From Pseudoscleropodium purum (lineage: Eukaryota > Streptophyta > Bryopsida > Hypnales > Brachytheciaceae), in the NCBI GenBank assembly GCA_963969395.1, contig OZ017800.1, forward strand, positions 19,438,479 to 19,502,478: a stretch of DNA of 64,000 nt. Reading direction: 5' to 3'. Numbering within the stretch: position 1 is the stretch's first letter; every line of letters begins with the position of its first letter. A program made the translations under genes and the position numbers. Shown piece by piece: positions 60,301-64,000 of this stretch. The notes below the pieces were generated by a model. The model did no database searches and was not told where the DNA came from. It saw nothing but the letters and a program-made list of their open reading frames with translations.

Positions 60301-62424
60301 AGGTTTTAACACTTTTGGGTCATGTTGGGTGATGATGTAGGTCGGTTCCAGACTACAGTTCTGCTGGAGTGCCCGCGGCAGTTTGGAGGGACGCCAAGCG
60401 GTAAGTAGCGTCTCCCAAACACGCCACCGTTGCTGCTAGAGCTAGTGTGAGTGAGCTTTTCATTTATTTTTATTTTTATTTTATTTATTTGAAACAATGA
60501 AACGGCATTCCATTGCAGTGAGTGAGCTTTTAACACATGAAAGAAGGGTTCGTTTAATTTAATTTTTTTTTTGGGAGGAAGAAAGGTGGCCAAGGCTACG
60601 TTTAATTAGGTAGCCTGGCGTGTGTACTGAGGGCCAAATGGGCCAATGAGTTACACTTTACAAATATCAATAGGGTCGGAGTATATAACTATCAATATAA
60701 TGTGCTTAACAGGAACCAGTGAACTACTTCATTGCAATTTTAATATAGAATGAACATGCCAGGGTTGCCAGCTAAAGCATCACCGAGATAATCACAGCTA
60801 ATAATACCAGAGACAGTAACTGTAGTGAGTCCGGTGATCTTACTAACTTAAAAAATTGCCCATTTCAAACTCATTTCGGAGCCAGATTCTCACTGTGAGT
60901 GTCATCCAGGAGACATCTGAAGCCCGTTGCGAAGAGATTTTTCGTCGCTAATCTTAGCTCTTGAACATTCCCGATTGCCCTTTGATGGTTCTGAATGCTC
61001 ACCAGGTACTTGACTTGTGGCTTTATTCTGCTAGGCTGGTTGTGTACTGGCCATGGATTCATCACACAACGAGGCATGAGCACCTATAATTATCACTCAT
61101 TACAACTGAGCATCCTTACTATACTAACACATAAATAAAAGTGTTTGTAATGGATCGCATTGGAAGACGATTTCAATGCACTCTAGCATGCATTATTTGG
61201 ACACGAAATGGATAAGTTGTGGATTTTTAACTAGTTGTCTTCAAGTTTACCTAAAAACAACACTAGGTTCTTATAGATTCCTATGTTTTGATTGTGTATA
61301 TCTTGTGTAATCAGTATTTGTTTATTGTGACTCTTTTTAGTTCAAACATAGGAGTCTCAATTTGGATTGGGTTCATTACAGGTGTACATGCCTTACATAC
61401 AATAACTTCATGTTAAAAATGTAGGAAAGATCTTATATGCTATTGATTTAGACAATTTGAACCTCTATTTGAATTCATGGAATGAATATCATTCAAAAAT
61501 GGCGAATATATAGATCTGATTCCATGGCCGATTAATCAATCACCCTTACAATCGTGGTAAATGTCCTATTCATCACTTAGTACATTGTTGTGATGGATTT
61601 TTTGTTGTTTGTTTCATAAGTCAAAAGAAAGAGTATCTAAATTTTCAAACTGACAAACTATTTCCACAATTAATGCTTAATATATGCGTTGTGTAAATAA
61701 AGATTGTAGCACATAACAAATTGAGTTATTTGAGGGTGTGTTTGTTATGCATTCTTATTTAGTATTTGATTGCATATTTGATGATAGTCATAGCACTTGA
61801 TATGTTGTGTGCTATGATCTTTATTTACACAATAACTTACACAGTATAGACTTTGTTGTCAGAAAGAAAACAAAAACATTTGACACCATTGGGCCTTTTT
61901 GGAGACTTGCAACCTCTCATTTCATAGTATGAAACCATTTCTTAATGACTTCTTGATTTCAACCAATCAGAACCTTCAAATTTTTTTGACCCCCTCATCT
62001 TTGATGTCAAGCAAGCATGAGGAATAAAGTTACGATAGAAGTACCTATTTTGGACAACCCCTTTCAATGGCTTTATAGGCTCACCTATTGTGGACAACAA
62101 TTGAATGCACTATTCATTGTGAAAGATTAATTGTTTGTACCTTCTCATCCACTCACATCTCTTCCTTCTTGACTTGGGAGAAGTCCCAAAGTTAACCATA
62201 ATAGGTGAATCTATGATACCGGAATGGGTTCAGATGAAAAATCCACATTTATATTGAATAAAATATTTATTCTTGAAGAAAAAAAAATCATTTTTTTAGC
62301 ATTCTTCCTCATCCTTATTTTTGCACACATTCAACTCATTCTCTCCACAACTTTTCCACATTATACAGGCAGAAATGCTTAAGTTATCCGAAATAGGTAT
62401 TTCTACCTTTGTGCATTGCCACCG
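60301..62424. other. Mixed-composition intergenic DNA
   Basis: A short patch of raised G+C spans 60,330-60,450; its minus-strand frame (60,306-60,593) has no domain. A 14-bp direct repeat GTGAGTGAGCTTTT occurs at 60,447-60,460 and 60,518-60,531. The 61,689-61,832 fold-back lies inside. No gene is supported. Confidence 0.45.
61689..61832. repeat. Fold-back element: 30-bp inverted repeats, 144 bp overall
   Basis: The left arm (61,689-61,718) starts TTGTGTAAATAAAGAT and continues TGTAGCACATAACA. The right arm (61,803-61,832) is its reverse complement with about three mismatches. The loop is about 84 bases. Size and structure suit a small MITE or a transcribed hairpin. Target duplications are not clear. 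Confidence 0.75.
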
Positions 62425-62772
62425 TCACTCAGCCTCATTGGCACGCCATACGGCCTTGGGTAAGCTCACGGTGATAACTTTGGAATGCAGATAACGCCGA
62501 CTCCCGATGTGACACGGGAAGCAAGCTCGGTTAATGAGTGTTGCCAGTCCCTGAATGTTGCCCAGATCATTCATTGATTCTCTCTGGGTTCTCGTGCCCG
62601 ATGCAATGTAAGCTCTCCCAATTGGAAATCCGACAACGACAACAAAACAGAGATCATGATTCTCCGCTTTCAATTCGAGGCTCATGCAGTGAAGGCTGAA
62701 GAATTGTCCGGGCTTTGAAAGCTGCCTAACGTGGATGGAACTGAATTTGACGACAAGTCTGGAAAGCGTCAT
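62425..62772 (-). CDS. Hypothetical ORF, 115 codons
   Basis: The frame starts MTLSRLVVKFSSIHV and includes FVVVVGFPIGRAYIASG and LATLINRACFPCHIG. Composition is protein-like and unlike the AT-rich flanks, and the frame has no stops. I do not recognise the family. It lies next to the tandem duplication at 62,787-63,058. It could be a small gene, an exon, or a chance frame in a G+C-richer patch. Confidence 0.25.
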   Translation of the reverse strand: MTLSRLVVKFSSIHVRQLSKPGQFFSLHCMSLELKAENHDLCFVVVVGFPIGRAYIASGTRTQRESMNDLGNIQGLATLINRACFPCHIGSRRYLHSKVITVSLPKAVWRANEAE

Positions 62773-62786
62773 GGTTGTGCCCAGTC

Positions 62787-63058
62787 GTTAACAGTGGGGT
62801 TCTCAGTTTCTCACCCCGCTTTCCTACCGTCTCGGGCTAGCCCGTGCAACAGTGGCAATGCTCGTAATTTACGACGAATGTTACGAGTGTAAGTTAGTTC
62901 CCGAGTGGGACTTGCCGCATGCTTCAAATTGCTCGTTAACAGTGGCGTTCTCAGGTTCTCACCCCGCTTTCCTACCGTCCAGGGCTCGCCCGTGCAACAG
63001 TGTCGATGCTCTTAACTTACAGTGTGGCGAATGTTACGCCGCATGCTTCAAATTGCTC
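62787..63058 (+). repeat. Two-unit tandem duplication (148 and 124 bp)
   Basis: Unit 1 is 62,787-62,934 and unit 2 is 62,935-63,058. Both start GTTAACAGTGG and end GCCGCATGCTTCAAATTGCTC. They share CTCACCCCGCTTTCCTACCG and GCCCGTGCAACAGTG. Unit 2 lacks about 24 bases before the shared end. High similarity implies a recent event. Confidence 0.9.
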
Positions 63059-64000
63059 TCGGCCACAGTGAGTAAGTTACTGCTGATTGTGGGCGCCTGC
63101 GATGAGAGAACCCGGAAGGCACAGTGAAAGCTTGATGCGAAGATTGGCTGTTTTGGTGTCTGGGATGGGAATCGTTATCACAATTTGTTGGTGTCATAGC
63201 AGGTCTAAAGATCAAACCAGGGCTTCCTTGGAGAAGGGTAAAGGCGCCCTGGGTCCCGCGAAAGGCTGACGAGTTGACTATAATAGACACACACGTATTA
63301 GAATTCCTTTACTCGGAAGTCAGCCCACCTGTACATTCTGTACATTCTTCCTGGAGTAGCAAACATTCGATGAATGAAACAGTTTGCAGTGTCCATGGAT
63401 GGATGTAGCTCCAGGGAAGGTCTCGAACTAGCGCAATTTTGCAATACTTAACCCTGTAAGGACGGGCTGGTCTCTGAAGAAATCATCATTTTCTAATATC
63501 CTGGGAATCAATTGCTTAAAAAAAATGGAAAAGTATTCATTGGAAGTCAAACTATTGTAGAAGATTTATCTTCTTACAACCAAACTTTGAGGATGAATAG
63601 TTGCACTTTTGTCCTATACATGAGAATTTTTTGTCATCCATCAAACACTTAGTGTTTGTGGCAATTGTATAGGTTTAACCCTAAAAGGATGCTGCAGATG
63701 AGAGTGGTTCAACGGATGACTTCACTGTTAATTGAAGAAAAAGAAAATGCACCTCTTGGTTTAATAATCAAAGAATTTTGGTAACTACCCTGGTCATGGG
63801 GGGCCACATCTTTATAGGGTTAAAACCCTCTTTAATATAAGTAGAAGTTCAAATGAGTAGAGATTCAAATGAATAGGAGTATATATGAGTGGGAACAAAG
63901 GGGATTGATTTCTTCATTGTCTTTTCCAAAAGTAAATGCAAAAAATTGCCCCTATTTTGAGTGGTGTTAATTTTGTATTTCATTACCTCTCATACCTAAT
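63059..64000. other. Intergenic DNA to the window end
   Basis: G+C is raised to about 63,300, then returns to AT-rich. Open frames at 63,048-63,290 (-) and 63,087-63,269 (+) are mutually overlapping and unsupported. Confidence 0.4.

Noticed and set aside
1..64000. tRNA, rRNA or other structured RNA genes
   Set aside because: No convincing tRNA A/B boxes with cloverleaf potential, and no rRNA-like sequence, were seen on either strand by eye.

Overview
This is nuclear DNA from a land plant. It is AT-rich, carries short TTTAGGG-type motifs near 2.1 kb, and has one intact intron-containing gene encoding a plant-type MICU protein with three canonical EF-hands. The rest is mostly decayed transposable elements (hAT, copia, a LINE, and two further transposase-like pseudogenes) and degenerate tandem repeats. 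Short introns and low G+C would suit a moss or another seed-free plant, but the species cannot be fixed from this sequence.

Layout. 1-2290: AT-rich intergenic DNA. 2291-6612: a hAT-type DNA transposon with G+C-rich ends, a transposase split by one in-frame stop, and a long acidic/basic 3' reading frame joined to it by a frameshift. 7340-8270 (-): a decayed MULE-like transposase. 11121-15470 (-): a decayed zinc-finger plus transposase-like gene of uncertain superfamily. 16575-21720: two inverted copies of a roughly 1 kb repeat; one contains exactly 12 copies of a 20-bp unit, and a 79-bp array lies between the copies. 22380-23800: a G+C-rich island with a perfect hairpin. 27895-31386 (+): a decayed LINE with a perfect 2A-type ribosome-skipping motif and extreme G depletion. 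32408-41107 (-): a copia LTR retrotransposon with both LTRs and its primer-binding site. 41108-46300: degenerate satellite-like arrays, dispersed repeats and an 18-bp perfect hairpin. 46981-50342 (+): the MICU gene, with eight coding exons reconstructed here. 50343-64000: no recognisable gene, but a fold-back element and a tandem duplication.

Only the MICU gene looks functional. It would act in mitochondria as the Ca2+-sensing gatekeeper of the calcium uniporter. The other elements do not form a pathway; they are an accumulated transposon landscape. The most interesting items are the 2A motif in a plant LINE, the long second reading frame of the hAT element, the divergent transposase-like pseudogene, and the inverted repeat pair in which only one copy carries a minisatellite.
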